NCBI GenBank assembly: GCA_938029995.1 | Contig: CALHGI010000194.1 | Coordinates: 1-8,512, forward strand | DNA: 8,512 nucleotides | Origin: an uncultured cyanobacterium | GTDB taxonomy: Bacteria > Cyanobacteriota > Cyanobacteriia > Phormidesmidales > Phormidesmidaceae | Direction of reading: 5' to 3' | Shown: one piece after another, positions 1-5,369 of the stretch | Numbering within the stretch: the stretch's first letter is position 1 | How the letters are laid out: the number at the start of each line of letters is the position of its first letter | Made by a program: the position numbers and the translations under genes | The notes under the pieces: generated by a model | The model's database searches: none | What the model was told of the DNA's origin: nothing | What the model saw: only the letters and a program-made list of their open reading frames with translations

Positions 1-230
1 CCCCCACCACTGACGAAGTCGCCCAGTACTCTGCGCACCATTTCCAGCGCCTCAATGTAAAACCTGGCATCACAGGCGAATGGCAAGTCTACGGACGTTC
101 TAACGTAGAAAATTTCGATGAAATTGTACGGATGGATCTGAACTATCAACGAAAATGGACAGTATGGTATGACCTGACTCTGATTTTCAAAACCATCTCC
201 GTCGTTTTAGGAAAACAGGGAGCCTACTAG
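1..230 (+). CDS. Sugar transferase (undecaprenyl-phosphate sugar-1-phosphate transferase family), C-terminal part
   Basis: This is the 3' end of a gene that enters from outside the window, read in the frame starting at base 3 and stopping at TAG 228-230. The 75 visible residues carry the signature of the bacterial sugar transferase family: V-K-P-G-I-T-G-E-W-Q-V, then G-R-S, a D-L-N-Y segment, W-Y-D-L with a hydrophobic stretch, and a terminal G-A-Y. These enzymes move a sugar-1-phosphate onto a polyprenyl-phosphate carrier at the inner membrane and start exopolysaccharide or glycan assembly. The catalytic core is upstream and not visible, so the exact sugar cannot be inferred. The HpsJ-like gene and exosortase downstream fit a surface-polysaccharide/exosortase neighbourhood. 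Confidence 0.88.
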   Translation, partial: PTTDEVAQYSAHHFQRLNVKPGITGEWQVYGRSNVENFDEIVRMDLNYQRKWTVWYDLTLIFKTISVVLGKQGAY

Positions 231-241
231 GAGGCTCGTTT
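220..241 (+). terminator. Weak hairpin overlapping the sugar transferase stop codon
   Basis: GAGCCT (220-225) pairs with AGGCTC (232-237) across a six-base loop that contains the TAG stop, followed by GTTT. The stem is only 6 bp and the T-tract is poor, so a terminator role is a guess. Confidence 0.25.
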
Positions 242-279
242 CACAAGGTTAAAACTTAAGCGATAGCTGGTTGAAACTT

Positions 280-296
280 AACTAGGTTCACCTATA
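280..296. promoter_or_regulatory. Dyad element copy 1 (TAGGT-TC-ACCTA), possible operator
   Basis: A 17-base string, AACTAGGTTCACCTATA, occurs here and again exactly at 2843-2859. Its core, 283-294, is a palindrome with 5-base arms TAGGT/ACCTA around TC. This copy lies about 70 bases upstream of the HpsJ-like start codon, a plausible place for a regulator site. Function is inferred only from the symmetry and the exact recurrence. Confidence 0.35.
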
Positions 297-367
297 ACAA
301 CCGATAGGCTTTTTCATACTATTCGTTTGATCACCGACTTACACAATTATCATCTATCTTATTTACC

Positions 368-1000
368 ATGACCAGCCTACCTAGACCGTTGCCGTCCACA
401 GCCACTAAGTCCTCCAGTGACTTTGGACAACAACAATTTTCTGCAGGTAAAAACATTTGCTTAATTGTTGGGTTAACCTGCTTACTTGGCTTCCTCGTTG
501 ACACGGTGGTTTTAAGTACACCACCTAATCCATTTGAATTACAATGGCGTGTCAACGTACTGCAGCAGATGGGCGATCGTAGTATTATTTTGCTGTTTTC
601 AGTTGCCCTACTAATGTATGCCTTCTTTGATCAGCGTCGCCTAAAACGCCCCCTTGGCTTTATTTGCCTGGTATTAGGGGTGGCCTTTATGCTCTCATGT
701 ATGTTAGTTATCCGCGATAGCCTAATTTTACAGAAAGAGACCTTACAAAATATCACCAACCAAGAGCAACAGGCACTATCTCAACTTGAAGAGGCCCGAG
801 GTAGTGATTTAAATTTACCCGAATCAGTCACCCCCGAACAATTGCGACAGGCATCGCAACGGTTATCTAACCAAGCGTCCACGCTTAAGGCCAATGCCCG
901 CCAGGGAATTACCAAAGCGGGTGTAGCCAGCATGGGAAACCTCATCGCAGTTGGGCTAGGGATGGTTGGGCTAGGACGACTGGGCATCAAACGCTCCTAG
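368..1000 (+). CDS. HpsJ-like membrane protein with central coiled coil
   Basis: A 210-residue protein with about four membrane segments: roughly residues 29-50, 73-89, 96-114, and a glycine-rich C-terminal helix near 187-207 with V-G-L-G repeats. Between the third and fourth lies a polar, Gln/Glu/Leu-rich stretch (about 120-180) likely to form a coiled coil. The layout, and the short E-W-R/Q-W-R then G-D-R-S-I pattern after the first helix, resemble the HpsJ family found near hormogonium polysaccharide and exosortase genes in cyanobacteria. The family name is from recollection of pattern, not a search. A role in polysaccharide export or surface assembly is an inference from neighbours. No clear Shine-Dalgarno sequence precedes the ATG. 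The gene ends just before a set of hairpins and a terminator, so its transcript probably stops there. A 10-base direct repeat (951-960, 966-975) encodes the V-G-L-G repeat. Confidence 0.7.
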   Translation: MTSLPRPLPSTATKSSSDFGQQQFSAGKNICLIVGLTCLLGFLVDTVVLSTPPNPFELQWRVNVLQQMGDRSIILLFSVALLMYAFFDQRRLKRPLGFICLVLGVAFMLSCMLVIRDSLILQKETLQNITNQEQQALSQLEEARGSDLNLPESVTPEQLRQASQRLSNQASTLKANARQGITKAGVASMGNLIAVGLGMVGLGRLGIKRS

Positions 1001-1118
1001 TCAGGACACCTGATTAGAAACCAAACCCAAACGACTAAAATAGGAGCTTATTTTGGCATCGCCAGTGACCGTTTTCGCCCATAGTTAATAGCCATTCTGC
1101 TCGCCATTCTTACTTTAT

Positions 1119-1152
1119 GGCAAGCGTGCTGGATGCATCTAGCACGCTTGCC
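1119..1152. repeat. Near-perfect 34-bp palindrome
   Basis: GGCAAGCGTGCT (1119-1130) is exactly complementary to AGCACGCTTGCC (1141-1152). The centre, 1131-1140, is itself almost palindromic (GATGCATC), so the whole 34 bases are self-complementary except for one G/T pair flanking the centre. As RNA this is a strong hairpin, and as DNA it could be a dimeric-protein site. It has no T-tract, so it is not a standard intrinsic terminator. Confidence 0.75.
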
Positions 1153-1180
1153 GTACACCCCCTAAGCTCCAAAAATTGCC

Positions 1181-1221
1181 GCCTCCCAAATCCTCCGTAG
1201 CATAGGGTTTGGGAGGCTTTT
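1181..1221 (+). terminator. Intrinsic terminator downstream of the HpsJ-like gene
   Basis: GCCTCCCAAATCCT (1181-1194) pairs with AGGGTTTGGGAGGC (1204-1217), a 14-bp stem with one G-U pair and a 9-base loop, followed directly by TTTT. GC-rich stem base plus T run is the standard intrinsic terminator form. It lies about 180 bases past the HpsJ-like stop codon and separates that unit from the exosortase. Confidence 0.8.
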
Positions 1222-1635
1222 AGTTGGATGTCCTCCCCCAGTTTTACTGCCTGGACTTATGGGAATGGGGATAGCGACAATGCGTAAGCGTAGTCGTGGG
1301 GAGTCTAAGAAGAATGCCTAGCAGAGAAAAATAGGCCACAGAGGCTTGAGCACCGATCAAGATAAAATCGAAGGTCTTACGCCAGTCTGGGTAAGGCCCT
1401 CGATCCCTCCAATGACTCCATACTACATACATGGAAGATTTTTACTCAGGACGCTCTATTAAATTGGTAGTAGTCCCTAACAAAGTTATTTCCGGAGTAG
1501 AGTTACGATTTCAGTAGATTGAGGAAATAGCCTGAAAATCCTAGAGAGTCCTACCAGCAGTCAAGAGAAGGGTAAGACGTTGTTCAAATTTTCTTTGAGT
1601 GTTATTTGGATAAGCCTCAGAATAAATGAGTCTCT

Positions 1636-2556
1636 ATGAATTGGATAAAGCAGATTAGTCAACAATACGTTGAGTGGCTAAGAGCCCAACCAAAAACAAA
1701 TCATGGCCGGATCGTTTTGCTAGGTCTGGCCATCGGGTTACTCTATTTTCCCCTGTGGATCTATGATTTGGTCATTCGCTCCATCAGCGGCTCCACAGGG
1801 CTAGCCCTTATTTCCTGTGCCGCACTCATGGGACTAGCTCCCCTATGGCAAAAACGTCAGTTACTGAATCAGCTAAACGCGTCTGAAGAAGATCGGATTA
1901 TTGGCCACTTGATCATCCTGGGAAGTGTGGCCATGTTCCCATTTTTTAGAACAGATCTGTGGGCCCAAGCCCTAATTTGGCTATTTATTATGGGGGGCAT
2001 AACCCTAAGCAGTTGGGGGTTGGCATTTTTTGTCAAATATCCCCTAACCACATTGCTCATTCCCATGACGGTTTACACTCGCCCTGGCATTATTGCCCAG
2101 GGAGCTTGGCGATTCCTTATGCCGCCAAACTTCCTAGAAAACATTATGGCAGCTGCCAGTGCACAGGTCCTGCAATGGATCGGTCAACCGGCCATTGCCC
2201 AAGGACGATTTATTACCATGCCCGCTGGAGGAGCAGTTGAAGTCGCCTGGCGCTGTAATGGATTTAATATGGCGGTGGCCATGGCGGTCACTGGCTTACT
2301 GTTAGGCATCTTTTTTAAGCGCACCCGTTTACAAATTGTGAGGCTCATGGTGGTAGGTGCTGTTGTTGGCCTGGTGTTTAACGTGCCTAGGGTAATGCTA
2401 ATGACCATGGCCCATGCCTATTGGGGTGACTGGTGGTTTGACTTTTGGCACGGCTCCTGGGGAGCACAGATTTTTGTAGGTGTCTTGTTTACGGTCTACT
2501 ACTACACGGCCATGGCCATGCTGAACAGGCAAAAACGCAGTCTCAAGAAAGTTTAG
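1636..2556 (+). CDS. Exosortase/archaeosortase-family transpeptidase (cyanoexosortase type)
   Basis: A 306-residue, multi-helix membrane protein. The three conserved exosortase residues are visible in order: Cys207 in V-E-V-A-W-R-C-N-G-F, Arg252 in F-N-V-P-R-V, and His272 in D-F-W-H-G-S-W-G. Exosortases are membrane cysteine transpeptidases that cut and re-anchor proteins bearing PEP-CTERM-like C-terminal tails, usually beside exopolysaccharide genes; the upstream sugar transferase and HpsJ-like gene fit this. No PEP-CTERM substrate is encoded in the window. Length and motif spacing look complete, and nothing suggests decay. The ATG at 1636 lacks a good ribosome site. A tiny frame starting at ATG 1626 overlaps the start and ends at 1658. 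The subtype among cyanobacterial exosortases is not decided here. Confidence 0.88.
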   Translation: MNWIKQISQQYVEWLRAQPKTNHGRIVLLGLAIGLLYFPLWIYDLVIRSISGSTGLALISCAALMGLAPLWQKRQLLNQLNASEEDRIIGHLIILGSVAMFPFFRTDLWAQALIWLFIMGGITLSSWGLAFFVKYPLTTLLIPMTVYTRPGIIAQGAWRFLMPPNFLENIMAAASAQVLQWIGQPAIAQGRFITMPAGGAVEVAWRCNGFNMAVAMAVTGLLLGIFFKRTRLQIVRLMVVGAVVGLVFNVPRVMLMTMAHAYWGDWWFDFWHGSWGAQIFVGVLFTVYYYTAMAMLNRQKRSLKKV

Positions 2557-2587
2557 GCGTAGCTGATCAAAATAGGGGTCAGAACAT

Positions 2588-2612
2588 GGCTAAGCCAATA
2601 TATAGCTTGGCC
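2588..2612 (+). terminator. Hairpin downstream of the exosortase, possible terminator
   Basis: GGCTAAGC (2588-2595) pairs with GCTTGGCC (2605-2612) with one G-U pair and a 9-base AT-rich loop. It begins 32 bases after the exosortase stop. No T-tract follows, so this is only a weak terminator candidate. Confidence 0.3.
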
Positions 2613-2744
2613 CCCATAGACTATGGCCATGGACGACTGTGCTACAGGTAGAGTCTCTCAAGTATAAAGATACGATAAACCAAACCATGGAAGTATTGAC
2701 CAAATAGAGTTGTTTAAAGCTTCATGGGAACAAAGCAACCATTA

Positions 2745-3185
2745 TCAATGTCCCCAAACTGCTTCAAACGTTAAAGGCTTATAGATTAGACGTCTATCAT
2801 CTTTTAATTTTAGGGATGGGAAATCCTCAGCAGCTAAAGTTAAACTAGGTTCACCTATAGGTTCAGTATTTTTTGTAGCACCGAGTTGAGACACACCGCT
2901 TAGCGTTGCGAATATCGATCCAATCGATTGTTCCACAACACTAATGCTCTTCATCATTTTCTTAATTTGTGCTGATTCTACAAGACGGTCGTTGGATCGT
3001 TTATTAAACATGTTTATGGGCACATCATGTATAGCCCAAGCTAAACAGGCTTTTTCTGGCCGTTGCTGATTTAGAGGATGAATCGATCTGTAAACCTGGC
3101 TAATAGCCGGATTGAGACTAGTAAAATCATCCCGAGGATCAGCAACGCCTTTTTCTGTACTATTCATATCATCAAGATAGACCAT
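2745..3185 (-). CDS. Hypothetical 146-residue ORF carrying an in-frame MITE insertion
   Basis: I do not recognise this protein. The frame is open for 146 codons from ATG at 3185 to TGA at 2745. About residues 13-42 are encoded by the 91-bp element at 3059-3149. With its 8-bp target duplication the insertion adds 99 bp (33 codons), and the residues E-K occur on both sides of it. Without it the ORF would be 113 residues. There are no membrane segments or known motifs; the C-terminal half is mixed polar with many charged residues (for example L-K-L-K-D-D-R-R-L). Its start codon overlaps the divergent kinase start within CCATGG, leaving no room for a separate promoter. It may be a gene fragment, a decayed gene or a chance open frame, which is why confidence is low. 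Confidence 0.3.
   Translation of the reverse strand: MVYLDDMNSTEKGVADPRDDFTSLNPAISQVYRSIHPLNQQRPEKACLAWAIHDVPINMFNKRSNDRLVESAQIKKMMKSISVVEQSIGSIFATLSGVSQLGATKNTEPIGEPSLTLAAEDFPSLKLKDDRRLIYKPLTFEAVWGH
2843..2865. promoter_or_regulatory. Dyad element copy 2 with an added half-site, possible operator
   Basis: Bases 2843-2859 repeat the 17-base string of 280-296 exactly, with core TAGGT-TC-ACCTA at 2846-2857. A further TAGGTTCA follows at 2858-2865, so TAGGTTCA occurs twice with a 12-base period. It lies about 320 bases upstream of the kinase start and within the minus-strand ORF. A regulator-binding role is inferred only from symmetry and recurrence. Confidence 0.35.
3051..3157. mobile_element. 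MITE-like element copy 1 (91 bp, 3059-3149) with 8-bp target duplication
   Basis: The element runs 3059-3149 and is flanked by perfect direct repeats TTTTTCTG at 3051-3058 and 3150-3157. Its ends, GCCGTTGCTGAT and the complement of GGCGTTGCTGAT, match at 11 of 12 bases, and the similarity continues inward to an ATGA block. It is the same length as the copy at 5857 and shares its first 32 or so bases and last 20 or so bases. No transposase is encoded, so movement would need one supplied elsewhere. The G-G-C-x-T-T-G-x-T-G-A type end recalls the IS903-like branch of the IS5 family, but that is recollection and the duplication length differs. It sits in-frame within the minus-strand ORF. Confidence 0.85.
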
Positions 3186-4158
3186 GGCTTCATCTTCCTT
3201 GATATCAGTTGTAACGCCAGAGGCTGATGAAGCGAGTTCTTCTGACGCTCTTCTATATTGTTATCAAATATATGGACTGACTATCCGGTCAGAAATTCCC
3301 CTGCCTCAGCTTTTACCAGGTATTGAGCAAGCTCCTGCTGATGTCGTTGTGCGCTATGGTCCATTGCCAGACTGCTTAGAACATCCGATGGATGAAGGAG
3401 TTGAATGGCAAGCGACCCGGGATGAGTTTCTGTTTGCGGTGCCAGATGTTGCCCGTTATTGGATCTATCAAGGTAAGGAGATCTGGATTGAGCGTGCGCC
3501 TTTGGCTAATGATGATGATGTGCGGACATTTTTATTAGGCTCCACCATGGGTATATTGCTGCATCAGCGGCAAATTTGGGCGTTGCATGCCAGTGCCGTA
3601 AAAACAGATCAAGGAGCTGTTTTATTTACAGGGCCATCTGGGGCTGGAAAATCAACCACCCTGAGCGGAATGTTAAACCGTGGGTATGCCATGGTCGCCG
3701 ACGATGTCAGTGGTATTGTTATTGACAAATTGGGGTGTCCCCAAGTGCTTTCGGCCTTTCCCCACAGACGATTATGGGCAAATACGGCAGAGCAGCTCGA
3801 TCTTTCCATAGAGGGTATTCCTCGGGTACGAAAATCCCTGGATAAGTTTTTGTTTCCAGTTGACAACTTTTCACCAGGTGTTCTCCCCCTCCATAGGGTA
3901 TATGCCCTGGTTCCTCACGGGAAACCTGGAATTGAGGTTATTCCCATTGATGGTATCAATAAGTTTACTTGCTTATTAAGTAATACCTATCGTCGTCACT
4001 TTGTTCAATCGGTGGGTTGGGGAGCAGGACATTTTCAGCTCATTACGGAGGCATTACAACGCATCGAAGTTGTTGCGATCCGACGACCTACAGACGATTT
4101 TTTACTGGATGAGCTACTGGATTGCATTGAAACAGATATGGCCCAGGGGAGTGGCTGA
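3184..4158 (+). CDS. HPr-kinase-like lasso peptide kinase
   Basis: A 324-residue soluble protein. Residues about 25-130 form the N-terminal domain common to these kinases (starting Y-Q-I-Y-G-L-T-I-R-S-E-I-P-L-P). A conserved L-H-A-S-A-V at 134-139 precedes the P-loop G-P-S-G-A-G-K-S-T at 150-158 (Lys156). A-D-D-V at 172-175 is the likely metal-binding, Walker-B-like site. HPr kinase homologues in lasso clusters (ThcoK, PadeK) phosphorylate the side chain of the C-terminal serine of the precursor. Here the precursor ends in Ser76 and B1, A, B2, C and D follow, so that role is the best inference. An upstream in-frame TAG at 3178 makes ATG 3184 the earliest start. There is no clear ribosome site, and the start codon overlaps that of the minus-strand ORF. 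Product could be mono- or polyphosphorylated, which sequence cannot tell. Confidence 0.88.
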   Translation: MASSSLISVVTPEADEASSSDALLYCYQIYGLTIRSEIPLPQLLPGIEQAPADVVVRYGPLPDCLEHPMDEGVEWQATRDEFLFAVPDVARYWIYQGKEIWIERAPLANDDDVRTFLLGSTMGILLHQRQIWALHASAVKTDQGAVLFTGPSGAGKSTTLSGMLNRGYAMVADDVSGIVIDKLGCPQVLSAFPHRRLWANTAEQLDLSIEGIPRVRKSLDKFLFPVDNFSPGVLPLHRVYALVPHGKPGIEVIPIDGINKFTCLLSNTYRRHFVQSVGWGAGHFQLITEALQRIEVVAIRRPTDDFLLDELLDCIETDMAQGSG

Positions 4159-4265
4159 CGTAATGCCAACGAAAGGAATGGCCAGTGCCATAGATGCGTC
4201 ATATTAACTGTCTAGTTGATTAGTTAAACGAGCTAGGTGAAGTTGTTTTCAAGGAGATTAGCCCC

Positions 4266-4571
4266 ATGTCCACGGCAATAACGATTACCCCCGAAATTAC
4301 GTTTCAACGGTCCAAAACCATTCTAGCCAGCACCGTTGGCACTGAAATGGTGATGATGGATATTGATGTCGGTCGGTACTATGGTTTTAACGCCGTTGGT
4401 ACACACATTTGGAATTTGTTGGAAACGCCTTGCTCAGTGCAGTCAATTTGTGAACAGCTACGCCAGGGGTTTGAAGTGGAGCCAGAAGCTTGCCAGCAGG
4501 AGGTGATTAGTTTTATTACTCAGCTGTTGGAATTTAAGCTGATCACCCAGATAGACAGTTCAGATTCATAG
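4266..4571 (+). CDS. PqqD-family lasso peptide leader-binding protein (B1)
   Basis: A 101-residue protein with the PqqD/RRE fold signature: an N-terminal beta region (residues 10-35), the motif D-V-G-R-Y-Y-G-F-N-A-V-G-T-H-I-W-N-L-L at 34-52, and a helical C-terminal half with the usual Gln/Glu-rich helices. In lasso pathways this stand-alone RiPP recognition element binds the leader of peptide A, mainly its conserved Pro and aromatic residues, and delivers it to B2. Ribosome site AAGGAG lies at 4251-4256, nine bases before the ATG. It begins 107 bases after the kinase and 280 before the precursor. The stop codon lies in a 15-base tandem duplication (4564-4593), which may have reshaped the last residues. 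Confidence 0.9.
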   Translation: MSTAITITPEITFQRSKTILASTVGTEMVMMDIDVGRYYGFNAVGTHIWNLLETPCSVQSICEQLRQGFEVEPEACQQEVISFITQLLEFKLITQIDSSDS

Positions 4572-4593
4572 CAACTGAATTCATAGCGATTGA
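4564..4593 (+). repeat. Tandem 15-bp duplication across the B1 stop codon
   Basis: ATTCATAGCAACTGA (4564-4578) is followed at once by ATTCATAGCGATTGA (4579-4593), 13 of 15 bases identical. The B1 stop TAG lies in the first unit. Confidence 0.7.
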
Positions 4594-4630
4594 ACGGATT
4601 TATGGCTGTTTTTTACACCTAACGTTTTCA

Positions 4631-4638
4631 GCGATCGC
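4631..4638. repeat. HIP1 octamer GCGATCGC
   Basis: The exact highly iterated palindrome of cyanobacterial genomes. Further exact copies lie in the cyclase gene at 7774-7781 and in the ABC transporter at 8285-8292. Three in 8.5 kb is well above chance (about 0.13 expected) and supports a cyanobacterial origin, also for the lasso cluster itself. Confidence 0.85.
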
Positions 4639-4851
4639 ATAGCCCTGCACGATGTGCGTCCAGCCATACTTCAGGAGTTTACAGTTGATGTTTACCCCAC
4701 ATGGAAATCGCTCCATCCTGATGGGATAAAGGCTTTCCTATATTACCAGGAGGTGATGCACTAACTCTCGACATAACAGTATTCGAGCTAATCAATGCCT
4801 TTGGCTACTTTAGCCCTATTTGTTCTTTAACTCCATAGGAGAGTTTAAACC

Positions 4852-5082
4852 ATGAATCAGAACTCCAACAATGTTGCTACAAGTAGCAATGACAAGTCTC
4901 AATGGACAAGCCCCGAAGTGTGGGATCTTTCTGTTGGGAAAACTCAAGGTGGCCCATTTCCTGCTTCGGTTGAGGGTACGCCAGTAAGTGGAACCGTTGA
5001 GATCGACGGTAATGAATTCCCCTTTTCGTCCACTGGTGGCCCTGATCCTTTAGGCGATATCAATATTGGAGGAGCTAGTTAG
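4852..5082 (+). CDS. Lasso peptide precursor (A), paeninodin-like leader, long core ending in Ser
   Basis: A 76-residue precursor with ribosome site AGGAG at 4837-4841, ten bases before the ATG. The leader (1-32) is Asn/Ser-rich and carries W18-x-x-P21-x-V23-x-x-L26-x-V28-x-x-T31-Q32. This matches the paeninodin leader pattern W-x-x-P-x-L-x-x-L-x-V-x-x-T-x, including the Thr two before the cleavage site. Cleavage after Gln32 gives a core starting G33-G34-P35. Glu41 is then core position 9, right for a Gly1-Glu9 nine-residue macrolactam ring. The core is 44 residues, much longer than usual (about 15-25). It has six acidic residues, no Lys, Arg, His or Cys, and its only aromatics are Phe4, Phe24 and Phe26. 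It ends G-G-A-S, the expected target of the upstream kinase. The true mature end could be shorter than the gene predicts. Confidence 0.85.
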   Translation: MNQNSNNVATSSNDKSQWTSPEVWDLSVGKTQGGPFPASVEGTPVSGTVEIDGNEFPFSSTGGPDPLGDINIGGAS

Positions 5083-5143
5083 GGAATGTTCCCTTTTAGA
5101 CGGTGACAGGGGTTAACGCCATTGCTGTCTGAAGGAAACAATA

Positions 5144-5250
5144 CCTCCTTAGGCAGTGGTGACGTAGGAAATGAAATAACCGGTTAAACCTATGAATAAC
5201 ATAGACTTGACAGATTAATTCATTCCGAGGATCAGCACCGTCCAGCCTTA
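5144..5250. mobile_element. MITE-like element copy 3, diverged (91 bp, 5152-5242)
   Basis: Exactly 91 bases like the other two copies. The right end is strongly conserved: CCGAGGATCAGCA at 5225-5237 is identical to that in copy 2, and the 30 terminal bases differ from copy 2 at only a few places. The left end is degraded but alignable. Flanking octamers CCTCCTTA (5144-5151) and CAGCCTTA (5243-5250) agree at 6 of 8 bases, fitting an old target duplication. This is the oldest of the three insertions judging by divergence. Confidence 0.65.
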
Positions 5251-5252
5251 AA

Positions 5253-5282
5253 GGCCAACCTTGAATAAAATCAAGGTTGGCC
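5253..5282 (+). terminator. Perfect 12-bp hairpin downstream of the precursor gene
   Basis: GGCCAACCTTGA (5253-5264) pairs perfectly with TCAAGGTTGGCC (5271-5282) around the loop ATAAAA. It lies 170 bases past the precursor stop and 88 bases before B2. No T-tract follows, so it could be a partial terminator or a stabiliser of the upstream mRNA 3' end. Either would let the small precursor be made in excess over the enzymes. The role is inferred. Confidence 0.6.
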
Positions 5283-5369
5283 AGCCTTCACCTAACTCCC
5301 ATCAAAGTTCTGATGAGATTACCCTGCAAATGCATAGGGAACAGATAGAGATTTTTATATGAGCAATCC

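Larger units (their letters stand above)
1001..1635. other. Gene-poor stretch between the HpsJ-like gene and the exosortase
   Basis: No supportable gene is seen in these 635 bases. The first third is rich in inverted repeats: a small TCAGG/CCTGA hairpin at 1001-1013, an AT-rich stem at 1035-1056, a long palindrome at 1119-1152 and an intrinsic terminator at 1181-1221. The rest (1222-1635) holds only a weak 62-codon minus-strand frame and presumably the exosortase promoter, for which I cannot point to convincing -35/-10 boxes. Confidence 0.6.
2557..3183. other. Region between the exosortase and the lasso cluster
   Basis: On the + strand this 627-base stretch has no convincing gene. It holds the post-exosortase hairpin, a short 21-codon frame from ATG 2586 to TAG 2651, the second dyad copy (2843-2859), and the first MITE copy with its target duplication. 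The promoter of the lasso operon should lie here upstream of 3184, but I cannot identify -35/-10 boxes with confidence. The only long frame is the minus-strand ORF listed separately. Confidence 0.5.
5083..5369. other. A-B2 intergenic spacer
   Basis: These 287 bases hold the diverged MITE copy 3 (5152-5242) and a 12-bp perfect hairpin (5253-5282). No gene is seen. Removing the element and its duplication leaves a spacer of about 190 bases. Confidence 0.6.

Noticed and set aside
1244..1432. 62-codon minus-strand ORF with a hydrophobic middle
   Set aside because: Short, no recognisable motif, no ribosome site, and it lies in a spacer; not supportable as a gene.
2556..2568. GGCGTAGCTGATC just after the exosortase, 12 of 13 bases like the MITE end
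   Set aside because: No matching opposite end 91 bases away and no target duplication; could be chance or a fragment at most.
4751..4764. AGGAGGTG followed by ATG CAC TAA as a translated mini-ORF
   Set aside because: It encodes only Met-His; the strong ribosome-like string is probably chance or part of a decayed frame.
4852..5082. Precursor read as a PEP-CTERM substrate of the nearby exosortase
   Set aside because: It lacks the P-E-P motif, the C-terminal membrane helix and the basic tail; the leader clearly fits a lasso precursor.
5117..5160. CCATTGC...GCAGTGG hairpin as a terminator right after the precursor
   Set aside because: The stem is interrupted by a bulge, and its right arm is the left end of MITE copy 3, so the pairing may be accidental.
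5207..5235. TTGACA at 5207-5212 as a -35 box for B2
   Set aside because: No acceptable -10 box at 16-18 bases downstream, and the string lies inside the diverged MITE copy 3.
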